The notes: generated by a model not told the origin, from the letters alone. Numbered from the stretch's first letter, positions 1 to 11,364 are shown. The stretch is DNA of 64,000 bases from Zygnema cylindricum (GCA_037447655.1 JBBHKE010001891.1:20001-84000); one strand, 5' to 3'. Program-made: numbers and translations.

Positions 1-179
1 TTAACCTCCACCTCGTAAAAAACATAAATCTGCTTCCCATTTTCGTCGAATCGAATAATTATAATGTTTTGGAACGCAATGTAGGATAAAATGAGACCCC
101 CAATAGATCCCATAATCGAGATAGCAGAAATCCAATTCAAAAACATTGCTGAAACCGACAACATTTCATCGAATTTCAT
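1..179 (-). CDS. Partial N-terminus of unrecognised one-pass membrane protein (paralogue of the ORF at 9200)
   Basis: The ATG is at 179 on the minus strand and the frame stays open for 59 codons until the window edge, so the gene runs off to the left. The peptide aligns without gaps to the first 59 residues of the plus-strand ORF at 9200. Differences are mostly conservative (D/E, K/E, Q/R, I/V), which suggests a constrained paralogue and not a recent copy. Residues about 15-42 form one hydrophobic segment, a probable membrane anchor. The two genes point away from each other, with about 9 kb of inverted-repeat and transposon DNA between their starts. I recognise no family and assign no function. 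Confidence 0.45.
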   Translation of the reverse strand, partial: MKFDEMLSVSAMFLNWISAISIMGSIGGLILSYIAFQNIIIIRFDENGKQIYVFYEVEV

Positions 180-483
180 CCTTTAATGCTAAAATATATC
201 CAGTCCCCTTTCTTTCTCTCCACGCAGGGAAGGTATTCACAATAATAAAATTTTCAAAGACAGAAAAAATTTCGGATAGTTGACAGCTGTCCAAAATTCA
301 GTCGCACCCTCCTCAAAAAATTACAGATTTTTTTACAAATCTGAAAGTGATCGTCAAATTCTCAAATACTTAAAAATACTCAAAATCTCAAAGAAATGAT
401 GGTGACGATCATAAACACTGTAGCTTATTTTCTGTATGTAATTTCTCCCACGTATTTCTCTTCCCCCTTCCTCCAATTCGAAA

Positions 484-640
484 GGCGGGAGAGAGAGACA
501 GAGGGAGAGGGAGAGAGAGAGGAAGAGGGAGATGGCGAGTGAGATGGAGAGGGAAGAGTGGGAGAGAGAGGGAGAAGGAGAGGGCGCGAGGGAGAGGGAG
601 AGGGAGAGGGAGAGGGAGAGGGAGAGGGAGAGAAAGCCTT
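484..640 (+). repeat. GA-rich low-complexity tract (GAGAGG-type)
   Basis: Imperfect GAGAGG/GAGGGA repeats upstream of the minus-strand partial gene. The counterpart in the right arm (8620-8905) is longer, so the tract has changed length since duplication. Short open frames here in either strand are repeat artefacts. Confidence 0.9.
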
Positions 641-991
641 CTCCTCTATTCAAAAGGAAGCGATGAAAGGACGAAAGGAGAAAAGAAAGACAAACAGAAG
701 GGGCGAGAAAATAGAAGGATGGCCGACAGAAAAAAAAGACAACTGTTTAGAAATAGATAAAGATTAACGTTTGGCGTGAATATTTATACAACACAAAGAT
801 GGAAAAGTCAATAATATATAGTGAAGGTGTCGCCGAGGAAGGTGACACCTAATACAGTTACTGCAGTCAATAAATTCTGCCGGAATGAAGTCAACGGTAT
901 CGAGTGACGGAAGACGCGCAAGTACAATGAATATAACAAGAGAGTACGAGGAAACAAAAGGTACGGAGAACGGTTCAAAAAACGTGTATTA

Positions 992-1484
992 CACCGCGAA
1001 TCGTAATTAGAGTAAATTACTCTAATTCGGTCGCTCGAAATTTTGACTCTATCACATGTAAATGATTCTAATTTTTTCATTATTCTATATAAGTTAAAGT
1101 TTAATTCGCGTTTTTAATTCTAATATAGGTTCGTTTTAAATAGTGTGGAGTACGGACGACCTCCGACCGTGCAAAATTGTACTTTATTATGTGAAAAAGT
1201 ACAAATAATGATTTAATACAGGCCGTTATCATGTAACTGCGTTTTAACAAACCGCGTAGTGCAAACGTCATAGTGACGATAAACTGTACGTTTTGCCAAA
1301 TTCTGTACGTATACCTTATTTACAGTAGAGGATATTTGCGTGCCAAATTAGAGTACTTAAATAAATTAGAGTAAACTTCATAGTTGAAACAGCTCTATCA
1401 CACAAATTAGCGTTCATTACTCTGATATTTTTTTTTAGTTTTTGTACTCTAATTTTTTCATTACTCTAATTACGATTCGCGTTG
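992..1484. mobile_element. TA-flanked MITE, CACCGCG family, subfamily A
   Basis: The terminal inverted repeats start CACCGCGAATCGTAATTAGA and end with the near-complement, with TA on both sides. It sits inside the left inverted-repeat arm, whose right counterpart lacks it. The interior shares blocks with the copies at 7468 and 46629. No coding capacity. Confidence 0.8.
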
Positions 1485-1494
1485 TACTGTAGAA

Positions 1495-1790
1495 AAGACA
1501 ATGACAGTTACACCTTGAATCGTTATAAGACTTATGTACTCTATATCGGCGCCCCAAAATTTTGACATTGATGCCTTAAATAAAATAAATTATACTATTT
1601 AAGGACATCCGTACGATCTTTCGTACGATTTTCCGTACTATGACTGTACGGACACCCATTTTTTTGCGATATATATCGCGATAATTTATGTTGGTCCCAG
1701 TACGATACATCGAGGAATCTGCTCGATCGATATTCGATATATCGAATATCGCAATTATCGCGATATGAATTTACCCGATACCCAACACTA
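1495..1790. repeat. MITE and hAT-type fragments rich in palindromes
   Basis: Holds a decayed relative of the CACCGCG MITE end (about 1506-1560), a perfect 22-bp palindrome at 1729-1750 made of ATCG/ATATC steps, and an end that reads CCCAACACTA, like the terminus of the hAT-type elements at 2135 and 5840. Read as nested remnants. Confidence 0.4.
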
Positions 1791-1907
1791 CTAACAAGTC
1801 AGTGAGTGGCCGAATGTACGGAGGGCATTCGGAACCTAAGGGGTTCGCTTTGGCAAAAGCGATCCGTACAAGTGGATCCTTTGCAACCACGGTCGGTACA
1901 CGCGTAA

Positions 1908-3500
1908 TTTCATAAAATTATTTGCAACGGGTCGTGCCTATGCAACTGATGTAGCTTTGTTGTTTAGTGAATATTCTCCGGACTTTTTTTCCTGGGTGTT
2001 TCAATGCAAAAACGAAATCGCTACTCAAAACTGTGACGGACGCTATGTAATTGTGTTACCATTCAATAAGGGTACTTTTTGCATGTGCTAAAGTTGGTTA
2101 TTTTTGTCGTTTTCCTCCATAACTTAGAAATAAGTAGTGTTGTGTATCGTTAAGGATTTGCCGATAATCGATATGGACCTTTTTTCGGGTACCAAATAAT
2201 CGATATATTGGTACGATATATCGCTATCAGTATAATCGCCGATAAATACCCGATATTTATCGGTTTTATTGGTGATAAAACCGATATCGATAATTATCGG
2301 CGATATATGTACGGACCGTACACATAAATATAGGGTCAGTACACTGAACTGTACGTCTTATTCCCCGGACGCGCTCTACTCACAACCCCTATCTACTGAG
2401 GTGTCTACCAATCACATCACTGTTATTGTACAGTTGTACAAGCACAGAAGGTACAGTAGCCGCCATCAGGTGTGTACGGTTTTGGTACGGATACAATAAA
2501 ACGAGGTACCTTTCACATCCGACGCCATGGCTTTGTCCCTTTCTTTCTTGGGATCCACTAGAGACCTGCCACGTGTCAATTTGTCGGCTTTTTTGGCGTA
2601 AGTCGCCAAAAGAGCCATTCCGAGATGTCGGCACTCACGCTGGCCGTCGGTTTTCTCATTCCAAGTCGTCCGTTCGATTCTGGCAGCACGCACAATGTTG
2701 TTTTGCGTCCATTGTACTTTGTGTCCGCCGTGCTTTTTCTGTTCCATGTTCATCAGTTTTTCGGTACAATGCCGTACGTTGCTGTAAAATTTATGTTCAG
2801 TTAACAGGCCAGAGTTTTCTGTGTTGCGTTTTCCGTAAAAATTTTTAGTTAAAGAGTTACGGAACGGATTCGAATACGTGGCATGCCACGCTATATAATG
2901 TAAATAGTATAATACAGTATATATTAAGGTACTATAGTATGCATACTATGTATTTTTAAAGTTATTGCCGATATGGAATTTGTTGGTCTCGGACCGATAT
3001 ATCGGTACCTTTGACCGTTCGATAACCGATAACCATTAGTATCGGTGTTTTCGCGATAAATTTTTTACCGATACACAACACTAAAAATAAGCGAGAAAAT
3101 TTGCAGCCGTGCCAAAATATTGAAATTACCACTGTACAAGTTGCGTTACCTTAAAACTTTATATGTACTTTAGTTTGTTGTCTAGCGTGATGCAGTTTGT
3201 CGTCTAGCGCGTTTCGACCCACTTTCGCGTCCTTCCATCTCATTTTCAAACTTTACATCAAATCACCTAGCGAGGTGATTTTAAATAAAATTCCATGAGG
3301 TGAGCGAATAGACAGATGCCATCGCACGTGTCAGAAGATTTTGACAATTTTTGTGCGCAAAGTACCAAAAACAAAAAAACCCACTGCACGTTTCCAGCCT
3401 GTGCGTGACTTTTTTCCGTGCGTTTTTTTCCATACAGAGGCCGTGGAGGGGGTCTCGACCAACGGACGCCATTTCGCAAAAGCAAAGTCCGTGAAAGCGC
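1908..3500. repeat. Dispersed repeat (copy 1), split by a hAT-type element
   Basis: 1908-2134 plus 3084-3500 match, in inverse orientation, the segment about 23985-24420. Shared landmarks are the GACGACAAA/CTAGACGACAAA blocks, the short palindrome AAATCACCT..AGGTGATTT and a block containing TTTCCAGCCTGTGCG. The hAT-type element 2135-3083 interrupts this copy but not the other. A CT-rich tail lies at 3500-3530. Confidence 0.75.
2135..3083. mobile_element. Non-autonomous hAT-type element, copy 1
   Basis: 949 bp with terminal inverted repeats TAGTGTTGTGTATCG / CGATACACAACACTA. It is flanked by 8-bp near-identical direct repeats gaaataag / aaaataag (one mismatch), the size typical of hAT insertions. 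The unoccupied site is present in the repeat copy at about 24330-24360. Both ends are rich in GATAATCGATA-type words. Open frames inside are short and not conserved as protein with copy 2, so it is judged non-coding. Confidence 0.85.
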
Positions 3501-4067
3501 CTCTCTCTCTCTCTCTCTCCCTCTCCCACTAACGCGTCTATATCACAATTCTTGCAATAAAAAAGTGCAAGAAAGGTATCAAATGAAAGATCTATAAAAA
3601 ATATTTCTTTTGGGTGTCTTTTAGCTTATTTTGGTGGCAAGTACAGTGAGAACGGACGAATAAAACAAAATCGGGAAACCATGGCGGAATGTTTGGGAAT
3701 TTGAGACGTCGACGCTATCATAATTTGAGCATGACGTCAAAATGTCACAAACCCTCAACATCTACCTTGTCACAAGTAGCTAGACGTCTACAACCGTCGC
3801 TATTTTGTAAACGTCATCAATTGTCACGAGTTTTGTAGTCGTCTACAACTGTCACAAATTACACCCACGTCTACATCCGTCACAATCTAAAGTAACGCTT
3901 TCATTTCTTTACATACGAATGCTCTAAAAGTAGTACGGAAAATCTTCGTTAAAAACAAAGTTATAAGACTAAAGTTCCAATAAATGAGAAAGTACCCTAA
4001 GGCTGATGTCCATGTAACCGAAACTTTGTGATGAAACTTTGGATTTTAGTTCAGATTTAACCAACTA

Positions 4068-4495
4068 CACCGCGAATCGCTATTGGCATCAAAGATTAAA
4101 TAGCATATACAAATAATAACGCCATTAACGCTAATTGGCAAATTTTCAAAAAATACATACATTCTTATTTTGTACTACTGCTAGTTGGGGTTTTTCAAAA
4201 TTAAATAAAAGTAAACCATAAATATGTTGAAACTAATGTAGGTATCTGTACAAAATCTTTGAAACCGTACGCCGTCGCGTAATTTACTGTCGTTCTTGTT
4301 AGACTATTTTATGTAAGTTAAAAAACTCACTTTCTTCGAGTGCAAATTCACATGCGCGCGCACCTATGCTAAATTGTAATCTGTACTTTTTTCATTTAAA
4401 ATGGTACAATTCTGTACGGCCTGACACCGACGGTAAACAACGCTATTTAAATCGCAGTGTACTTCGGTTATTAACCATAATAGCGATTCGAGGTG
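4068..4495. mobile_element. TA-flanked MITE, CACCGCG family, subfamily B
   Basis: Starts CACCGCGAATCGCTATTGGC and ends with the complementary TAGCGATTCGAGGTG, with TA on both sides. The interior shares the AATATAGGTA..GTACAAA block with the copies at 6925, 43873 and 46072. Confidence 0.75.
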
Positions 4496-5697
4496 TACCA
4501 CAAAAGCGACGTCGACGACGACCACGAGCACGAGCACGGCCACAACGACAACGACCGAGTCTATTTAAAAGTAGGCACGGTTCGCCAAAAGTGACGCATA
4601 AGTTGTATATGAACCCTCTGAACGAGAATCTAGCGAAATTGTTTAGAAATAATGCATATTTTAAAATTAATAATTGAAAACGGATGATTGTTGAACCCTA
4701 AATCTATATGGCAAAAGAAAGCGTGAAAAGAAAGAGAATAGAATATGCCCGTGGAAATACAAAATACAAACACATGTAAGTAATGAGCACATTGCAAGGG
4801 TGGATGCAGTGTCTAATCCACCACAAGTTAAAGCTACCGAATAACCTGTTGTAACTAAGGTTAAGGAGACAACACAACTACGCGAGGAACGATTACACAA
4901 AGACCTTGAAAGAAAGCGATCACACCGACAAAAACACAAATATGAAGCACCACATAGGTCTTTATTTGCCACAGTCTGTGTTCGCACATGGACAACTCTA
5001 TGTGGCATTGTCGCGTGTCACATCTCGAGCTAATGTAAAAGTGTTGATTGAAGACCCGATACTTGAAGATGAAAAAGGAACATACACAACGCATGGTGTC
5101 TACAACGACGTCATTACTGCATAGGCTTTATAGGTTTATTCATAAGTATTACACATTTAGTATAGTTTTGTTTATACGGTTAGGTTTTTAGATCAGGTAG
5201 TGTATCAAAACATACCATAATGGGAAATATCTGAAAATTGACATTTTTTTTTCAATAGCCAAATAAAGAAGTTTATAAAGTAACTTATCCATAAACATTC
5301 TTACAACTATGAACAATTAATGCCCATTTAATCCCAATCGGGCTTTTAACGTTCTAAAGTAGACTACATAGGTATATGTACTTGAAGACACTTATGCTTG
5401 CCACACTATTATCTCTTCAATGGGATATTCTTGCTATTTGGAAGTGTGTGCGCTTTTGTTGCTGAAAAAATCACTCTATGGTTGTTGTTCCAATATATGT
5501 TGGATAGAGACTCTTCAGATATAATGCATGTTCGTACAATTTCTTATTGAACACTTAAACGTATGTTTGTATAATACTTTGTTCAAGGCTTAAACAAAGC
5601 GTGATAAAACAACACACGGTGCATGCCCATATAACACGCATAATAAAACACGACACGAACCATGCCCGTGTAACGGGCTTTTTGACTTGTCATCTAA
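4496..5697 (+). mobile_element. Helitron remnant with helicase C-terminal fragment and possible 3' terminus
   Basis: A plus-strand frame ending at 5124 reads like the end of a Helitron PIF1-type helicase (see the separate entry). About 540 bp downstream lies a perfect 6-bp-stem hairpin, GCCCGT-GTA-ACGGGC (5664-5678), followed 15 nt later by CTAA (5694-5697). This resembles the hairpin plus CTRR end of Helitrons, although the next base is A where a T is usual. The 5' end was not found, and a MITE abuts at 4495. Confidence 0.5.
4942..5124 (+). pseudogene. Helitron PIF1-like helicase, C-terminal fragment
   Basis: The translated frame contains [20 protein letters not shown] followed by [13 protein letters not shown]. 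This is the conserved helicase motif VI region (YVALSRVTS) seen near the end of Helitron Rep-helicase proteins, and a TAG stop follows soon after. Only about the last 60 residues remain. No Rep nuclease motif or upstream helicase motifs were seen, so this is a dead fragment. It would have unwound DNA during rolling-circle transposition. Confidence 0.7.
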
Positions 5698-5839
5698 AGT
5701 AAGACACGCACGCGAGAGCTACGCTAAAAAGGTACGGCCTGATGGCGGAATTGGCCTGAAAATTTATGCCACGAAATGTCCCCGTACAAATACTGGCAAC
5801 TCATTAGCAGCTTCAAGTCCTAAATTAGTGAGCCTCTAG

Positions 5840-6724
5840 TAGTGTTGTGTATCGGTAAGGATTTGCCGATAACCGATATGGGCCTTTTTCCGGGGACCCG
5901 ATAATCGATATATTGGTACGATATATCGCTATCGGTCTTATCGCCGATAAGTAGCCGATAATATCGGCAACTTATCGACGATAATGCCGATAACGATTAC
6001 TATCGGCGATAACTGTACGAGCCGTACAGATAAATGTACGGCATGTACACTCAACTGTACGTCTTATTCCCCCTACGCGCCCTACTCACAACCCTTGAGG
6101 TACCTACCAATCAGATCATTTGTAAAAGCCGAAAGTACAGTAGCCGGCATAAGATGTGTACGGCTTTAGTACGGCTCCAGTTAAAACGATGTACCTTTCA
6201 CATCCGACGCCGTGGCTTTGTCCCCTTTTCTTTGGGATCCACTGGAAACCTGCCAGGTGTCAATCCGTCGGCTTTTTTGGCAAAAGCCGCCAAAAAAACC
6301 ATTCCGAGATGCCGGCGCTCACGCTGATCGTCCGCTCGTATTTTCTCATTGAATGTCGTCCGTTCGATTTCGGCGGCGCGCATAATGTTATTTTGCAGCC
6401 GTTGTACTTTGTGTCCGCCGTCTTTTTACCGTTCCATGATAATCAGTTTATCGGTACAATTCCGTACGTTCCCGTAAAATTTATGTTCAGTTAACCGCCC
6501 AAAAAGTACTTCAAAGTGCAACTTATTTTTTCGTCAAATTCCGTACATTTCCCGTAAAAAACCATACATATCTCGTAAATTTACCGATCAGTTTATCAGA
6601 CAGAAAGCACTCCGGACAGAAAGTACAGAAAGTACAAATATATCGGGACCGCTGACCGTTCGATAACCGATAACTATCGGTATCGGTGTTATCGCGATAA
6701 TTTTTTTACCGATACACAACACTA
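5840..6724. mobile_element. Non-autonomous hAT-type element, copy 2
   Basis: Same TAGTGTTGTGTATCG / CGATACACAACACTA ends and similar interior as the element at 2135, including the GTACCTTTCACATCCGACGC block and a CCATTCCGAGATG block. Flanks gcctctag / cctcgtag are only a weak 8-bp duplication. No coding capacity is supported. Confidence 0.8.
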
Positions 6725-6924
6725 CCTCGTAGTCCACAAAGCTTACTACAGGCTGGTTGGCCAATCAGAACACTAAAGCTCACGGGGAAATGTTCGGCAA
6801 AACGTCGCACCCCACATTTCGCTAAAATTCACAATATTCAACTGCTGCCGTGTCGGCGCATAGACTTCGTCGGATTTTATTCCCGACAATGAAATTTCCA
6901 CGGCGACAGTCGTGCCGCGTACTA

Positions 6925-7462
6925 CACCGCGCATCGTTATTAGTGTTAAAGTTTAAATAGTGTGGAAGTAAATATACCGTCATTGACGCTAATTAATAAT
7001 ATTTAAAAAAAAAAAAAAAGGTGTATTCTAATTTCAGCGTTTATGCTAATTTGGGAACAGCAAAAATGGAATATTGGCTGTACGATTATATACATTAGTA
7101 TATGTATCCGTACAAAATATTAAAAATCGTACGCCGTCGTGAAATTTAAATATCCGTACATGTAAGACTAATTTACGTGCCAGAACAATCCCGTTTTTTT
7201 AGCGCACGAGCCTATGCGTGCGCGTCTGATTTAACTCATTTTTTGTAAAAATTTCACTTGAAAAGGTACATTTATGTACGGTCTGACATTGACCGTACAC
7301 CACACTATTTAGATATTATTGTAATTCGTCCTTTACGCTATTTTGTACGGATCCTTAATTAACGTCAAGGAAAAATTAAAATCATGTATCCTATTTGAGG
7401 AAAAAAATAAAAATTTCAAGAACCCAAATTAGTGTCGTTGACACTAATAACGATGCGCGGTG
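6925..7462. mobile_element. TA-flanked MITE, CACCGCG family, subfamily B
   Basis: Ends CACCGCGCATCGTTATTAG / CTAATAACGATGCGCGGTG with TA on both sides. It lies next to the following MITE at 7468 with only TACTA between them. Confidence 0.85.
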
Positions 7463-7467
7463 TACTA

Positions 7468-7969
7468 CACCGCGAATCGTAATTAGAGTAAATTACTCTA
7501 ATTCGGTCGCTCGAAATTTCGACTCTATCACATCAAATAGAGTAAATGATTCTAATTTTTTCATTATACTATTTAAGGTAAGGTTTAATTAGCGTTTTTA
7601 ATTCTAATATATGTTCGTTATAAATAGTGTGGAGTACGGATGACGTCCGTCCGTGCAAAATTGTACTTTTATAAATAAAAAAAGTACAAATAATGATTTA
7701 ATACAAGCCATTATCATGTAATTGCGTTTTAACAATCCGCGTAGTGCAAACGTCATAGTGACGATAAGCTGTACGTTTTGTCAGATTCTGTACGAATACC
7801 TTATTTACAGTAGAGGATATTAACTTGCCAAATTAGAGTACACCGCATAAATTAGAGTAAATTTCTTTCTGAAACAGTTCTTTCACATAAATTAGAGTAA
7901 ATTACTCTAATTATTTTTTTCTCTTTTTTTACTCTAATTTTTTCATTACTCTAATTACGAAGCGCGGTG
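7468..7969. mobile_element. TA-flanked MITE, CACCGCG family, subfamily A
   Basis: Ends CACCGCGAATCGTAATTAG / CTAATTACGAAGCGCGGTG with TA on both sides. The interior closely follows the copy at 992-1484 (ACTCTAATT words, the GTGCAAAATTGTACTTT block, CATAGTGACGATAA). Confidence 0.9.
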
Positions 7970-8272
7970 TAGTGGCGAAAAATTAGTTATCCGGCAGATT
8001 CGCCGCGTCGTAATGGTCTGCGTGAAGCCAACGAGCCCATCGCGTCCGTCGGATTCAAGTACTTCGAATCTAGTGGCGGTCCTTCCGCCGAATCCTAGAG
8101 TCAGCAGCTGCCGTCAGATCAAACCCCCTTAGACGGGATTGCTGCCAAGCGTTTGTGACTACCCTAAAATTCGTGTACCGACCGTGGTTGCAAAGATTCC
8201 ACTCAGGTTCCGAATGCCCTCCGTACATTTGGCCACTCACCGACTTTGCATTGTACAACCTATTTCTGTTCT

Positions 8273-9385
8273 CACGTTTTCTGCACCGTTCTCCGTACCT
8301 TTTGTTTCCTCGTACTCTCTTGTTATATAATGTCCGCGTCTTCCGTCACTCGATACCGTTGACTTTATTCCGTCAGAATTAACTGACTGCAGTAACTGTA
8401 TTAGGTGTCACCTTCCTCGGTCACACCTTCACTATATACTCTTGACTTTTTTTCCATCTTTGTCTTCGTATAAATATTCACGCCAAGCGTTATTTTTTTC
8501 TATTTTTATTCAGTTGTCATTTTATTCTGTCGGCCTTCCTTCTATTTTCTGGCCGCTTCTGTTTGTCTTTTTTTTTCTCCTCTCGGCCTTTCATCGCGTC
8601 CTTTTCAATAGAAGAGAAGGCTTTCTCTCCCTCTCCCTCTCCCTCTCCCTCGCGCCCTCTCCTTCTCCCTCTCCTTCTCCCGCTCTCTCCCTCTCCCTCT
8701 CCCTCTCCCTCTCCCTCTCCCTCTCCCTCTCCCCTCTCCCTCTCCCTCTCCCTCTCCCTCTCCCTCTCCCTCTCCTCCCTCTCCCTCTCCCTCTCCCTCT
8801 CCCTCTCCCTCTCCCTCTCCCTCTCTCTCCCCCTCCTCCCTCTCCCTCTCCCTCTCCCTCTCCCTCTCCATCTCCTTCTCCCTCTCCCTCTGCCTCTCTC
8901 TCCCCTTCTCGAGTTGGAGGAGGGGGAAAGAGAAATACGTGGGAGAAATTACATACAGAAAATAAGCTACAGTGTTGATGATCGTCATCATCATTTCTTT
9001 GAGATTTTGAGTATTTTAAAGTTACGATTACTTTCAGATTTGTAAAAAAATCTGTAATTTTTTGAGGAGGGTGCGACTGAATTTTGGACAGCTGTCGACT
9101 ATCTGCAATTTTTTTCTGTCTTTGAAAGTTTTATTATTGTGAATATCTTCCCTGCGTAGAGAGAAAGAAAGGGGACTGGATATATTTCATCATTAAATAA
9201 TGAAATTCGAGGAAATTTCGTCGGTTTCAGCAATGTTTTTGAATTGGATTTCTGCTATCTCGATTATGGGATCTATTGGGAGTCTCATTTTAACCTGCAT
9301 TGCGCTCCGAAACATTATAATTATTCGATTCGACGAAAAAGGGGAGCGGGTTTATGTTTTTTACGAGGTGGATTTTAAAGACGGT
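8273..9385. repeat. Right arm of large inverted repeat
   Basis: Reverse-complement match to 1-981. It contains the start of the 9200 ORF and its upstream region, including a long CT-rich tract. It lacks the MITE that interrupts the left arm. Confidence 0.85.
8620..8905 (+). repeat. CCCTCT microsatellite tract
   Basis: Nearly pure CCCTCT hexamer repeat, with short CT variants, about 300 bp upstream of the 9200 ORF. The long serine/leucine/proline-rich and glutamate/glycine/arginine-rich frames across it are repeat artefacts. Confidence 0.95.
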
Positions 9386-10120
9386 GTTTATACTTTTTAT
9401 AATGTTGACAGTATCCTGCGTTTCATTTCGAGGTTTTTTCGTCCGGAGAATGTGACACATTGTTCCAAGGTGAAATTTGTCGCACATTGTTTCCAAGATT
9501 TTTTTATCCAAACCAAAAATAGCGAGGATGTGGTCATAGATATTACTAATTGTGGTGCGGCTCGAACACCTTTACAACAAGATGCTATTGAAATGTTTTT
9601 CGAGCATTTAGAAAGTAATAAATACATTGTAAAAGGAGCGAAATCTGTCAACTTATTACTTGCGAATCTTTTAGGCATCATTTCCAAGGATTTGAATCCC
9701 AAGTATAAAGGTCCAGTGGCAATACTAAATTCGTCTAATGAAAATTCGATGATAGAAATATGTGTTCACAGTGGGCTTGAAAATGGAACATTTGATAGTC
9801 CTTCAAAAGAATATGCTACTGAATTTTATTTCTACCCTCGTGCTTTCAAAGAGTTGGAAACCAAAGATGTTGTTGTGTCATTAACACCCTCAGGGATAGT
9901 GGAGGGAGGAGAGAGTAATACCATGGCAAACCTCCTTTCTTTACTCCATCTTTCCTCCTTTCTTCGTTCTTCCACTTCTCTCCCTCCTCCTTCCTCCATT
10001 GCGCCTTCCACCTCTTTTCCCCCCGACCTCCTTCTTCACCCTTCTTCCTCCTCTCTCCCTTCTTCTTCCTCCCCCTCCCTGGGGGGGGGAGGGAAGGGAG
10101 AGCTGAGAAAAAATCAATGA
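9200..10120 (+). CDS. Unrecognised one-pass membrane protein
   Basis: A 306-codon frame opened by an ATG that is conserved in the paralogue at 179(-). Residues about 15-42 are hydrophobic (NWISAISIMGSIGSLI onward) and followed by basic and acidic residues, as in a single-pass anchor. Residues about 45-235 look like an ordinary globular domain. From about residue 236 the sequence turns into serine/proline/leucine repeats encoded by CT-rich DNA, so the true protein probably stops or splices before that; a possible donor GTAATA lies near 9916. I recognise no family. Sharing of the first 59 residues with the left paralogue supports real coding. Its cell membrane location is not known. Confidence 0.45.
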   Translation: MKFEEISSVSAMFLNWISAISIMGSIGSLILTCIALRNIIIIRFDEKGERVYVFYEVDFKDGVYTFYNVDSILRFISRFFRPENVTHCSKVKFVAHCFQDFFIQTKNSEDVVIDITNCGAARTPLQQDAIEMFFEHLESNKYIVKGAKSVNLLLANLLGIISKDLNPKYKGPVAILNSSNENSMIEICVHSGLENGTFDSPSKEYATEFYFYPRAFKELETKDVVVSLTPSGIVEGGESNTMANLLSLLHLSSFLRSSTSLPPPSSIAPSTSFPPDLLLHPSSSSLPSSSSPSLGGGGKGELRKNQ

Positions 10121-10450
10121 GTGGAGGGACGGGGGACGAAGGAGAAATCGAGGAGAGGTGGAGAGAGGGGGCACGGAGGAAAAATGAAGGGAGGGGCGAA
10201 GACGGAGGATAACTTAAGTAAGAGACAAGACAGGGTAGAGATTAAGAAGGGGAGATAGGTGAAGCGGAAGTTAGAGAGGATAGACAGATTTCAGAGAAAG
10301 GGAGAAAGCTGGCTACAAGATCCAATAGTTTCCCCTAAAGAGGACCTAAAAAATAAGAATCCACGGAAACATACGCTAAAATAAGCGATTGACTTAACAA
10401 CGGCGATAATTCAACCGCTTGTAATGTACAGGGAGAGAGTGAGAGTAGAA
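10121..10450. other. GA-rich unique DNA, no gene seen
   Basis: Purine-rich low-complexity sequence following the 9200 ORF, which could be its 3' untranslated region. No conserved frame or repeat end was seen. Confidence 0.4.
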
Positions 10451-10584
10451 GCATACAGAATTATGAATTTGTATATATTTAGTGTTACCTAGAAGTCTTC
10501 TGTAATAGGGAAAGTCGGACGCTAAAGTGGTCAAATCTGCCACTCTATATTTGGTTTTTTTTTAAACCAACTTGTGAAGGTGCA

Positions 10585-10865
10585 AGTCCATTTTGTTTGA
10601 ATTTATCTGTTTGTCCATTTATCTTCCATTGTTAAGAAAGTTTATCTATCTTTATAGATTTGCTTATTCCCTTCCACAAATAATTTTGTCTGAAGGCATT
10701 TTAATTCCCACTGGCAAGAGAGTGTCCCATTTCTATTTTTTTCTTTGTTTCTCTTTTTCTGTCCCCTCACTAAAAACTGTCCTTTGTAACACATTGTTTC
10801 ATTTTTATATAGTTTAGTGCCACCTTTTCCTTTTTAGTAAACGTAAGCATCTTCTCAAATAACGA
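10585..10865 (+). repeat. Direct duplication, copy 1
   Basis: Matches 11365-11630 with many substitutions. Shared blocks include TCCACAAATAATTT, AGTGTCCCATTTCTATTTTT and TGTAACACATTGTTTC. The separation is about 780 bp. Short frames here are AT-rich and not conserved as protein. Confidence 0.75.
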
Positions 10866-11364
10866 CTTCAATTTGTGTTTGATATAGCTGAAACTTATTT
10901 GCATGTATTCTAAATATTGAATATTGTATATATATAATCTAAATATTCTATATTTGCATAGTTGAAACTTATTTGTCATTTATTCTAGCACTCAACGACT
11001 TGGGTTTTAAATCCAACTTGTGAAGGTGCAAGTCCATTTTATTTTATTTTCTGTTTTTGTTTGCTTTCCGTTACTGTTTCGAAAAGAAGCCGTTTTTTGA
11101 GATTATAGTGGCGTTTTCTTTTCGGGTGTAGAAAAAGGGTAAAAGCTAACCCAAGCAACTTTTGTAGGATGTTGTGAATCTTTTCTTTTTCTATTCAAAG
11201 ATATTAAAAATGTCAACTTTTCTACTAAACTACTCTTTGGTCAAATCAGAGTTTCTTAACTATTCAGGAATGGATTCTTATATTTGGTTCTGCTATCTTT
11301 GTCAGCAAATGCAGATGATCAATGTATATTTTGTGACATTTGTTAGCGTTGAAGGTGATTGTGA

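Larger units (their letters stand above)
1..981. repeat. Left arm of large inverted repeat
   Basis: The reverse complement of this stretch matches 8273-9385. It includes the start of the membrane-protein ORF, the 5' region with a GA-rich tract (about 484-640), and a conserved block near 870-980. The match breaks at 990-991, where a TA-flanked MITE (992-1484) has inserted, and resumes in part at about 1793-1900, which matches about 8155-8250. Confidence 0.85.

Noticed and set aside
2426-2848. 140-codon frame in the first hAT-type element
   Set aside because: Not preserved as protein in the second copy, which has different frame breaks, and no transposase motif.
6156-6494. 112-codon frame in the second hAT-type element
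   Set aside because: Same reason; shared DNA but no shared protein with copy 1.
8442-9045. Long frames rich in Ser/Pro/Leu or Glu/Gly/Arg on both strands
   Set aside because: They follow the CCCTCT hexamer repeat, which is open in most frames; no domain or codon bias.
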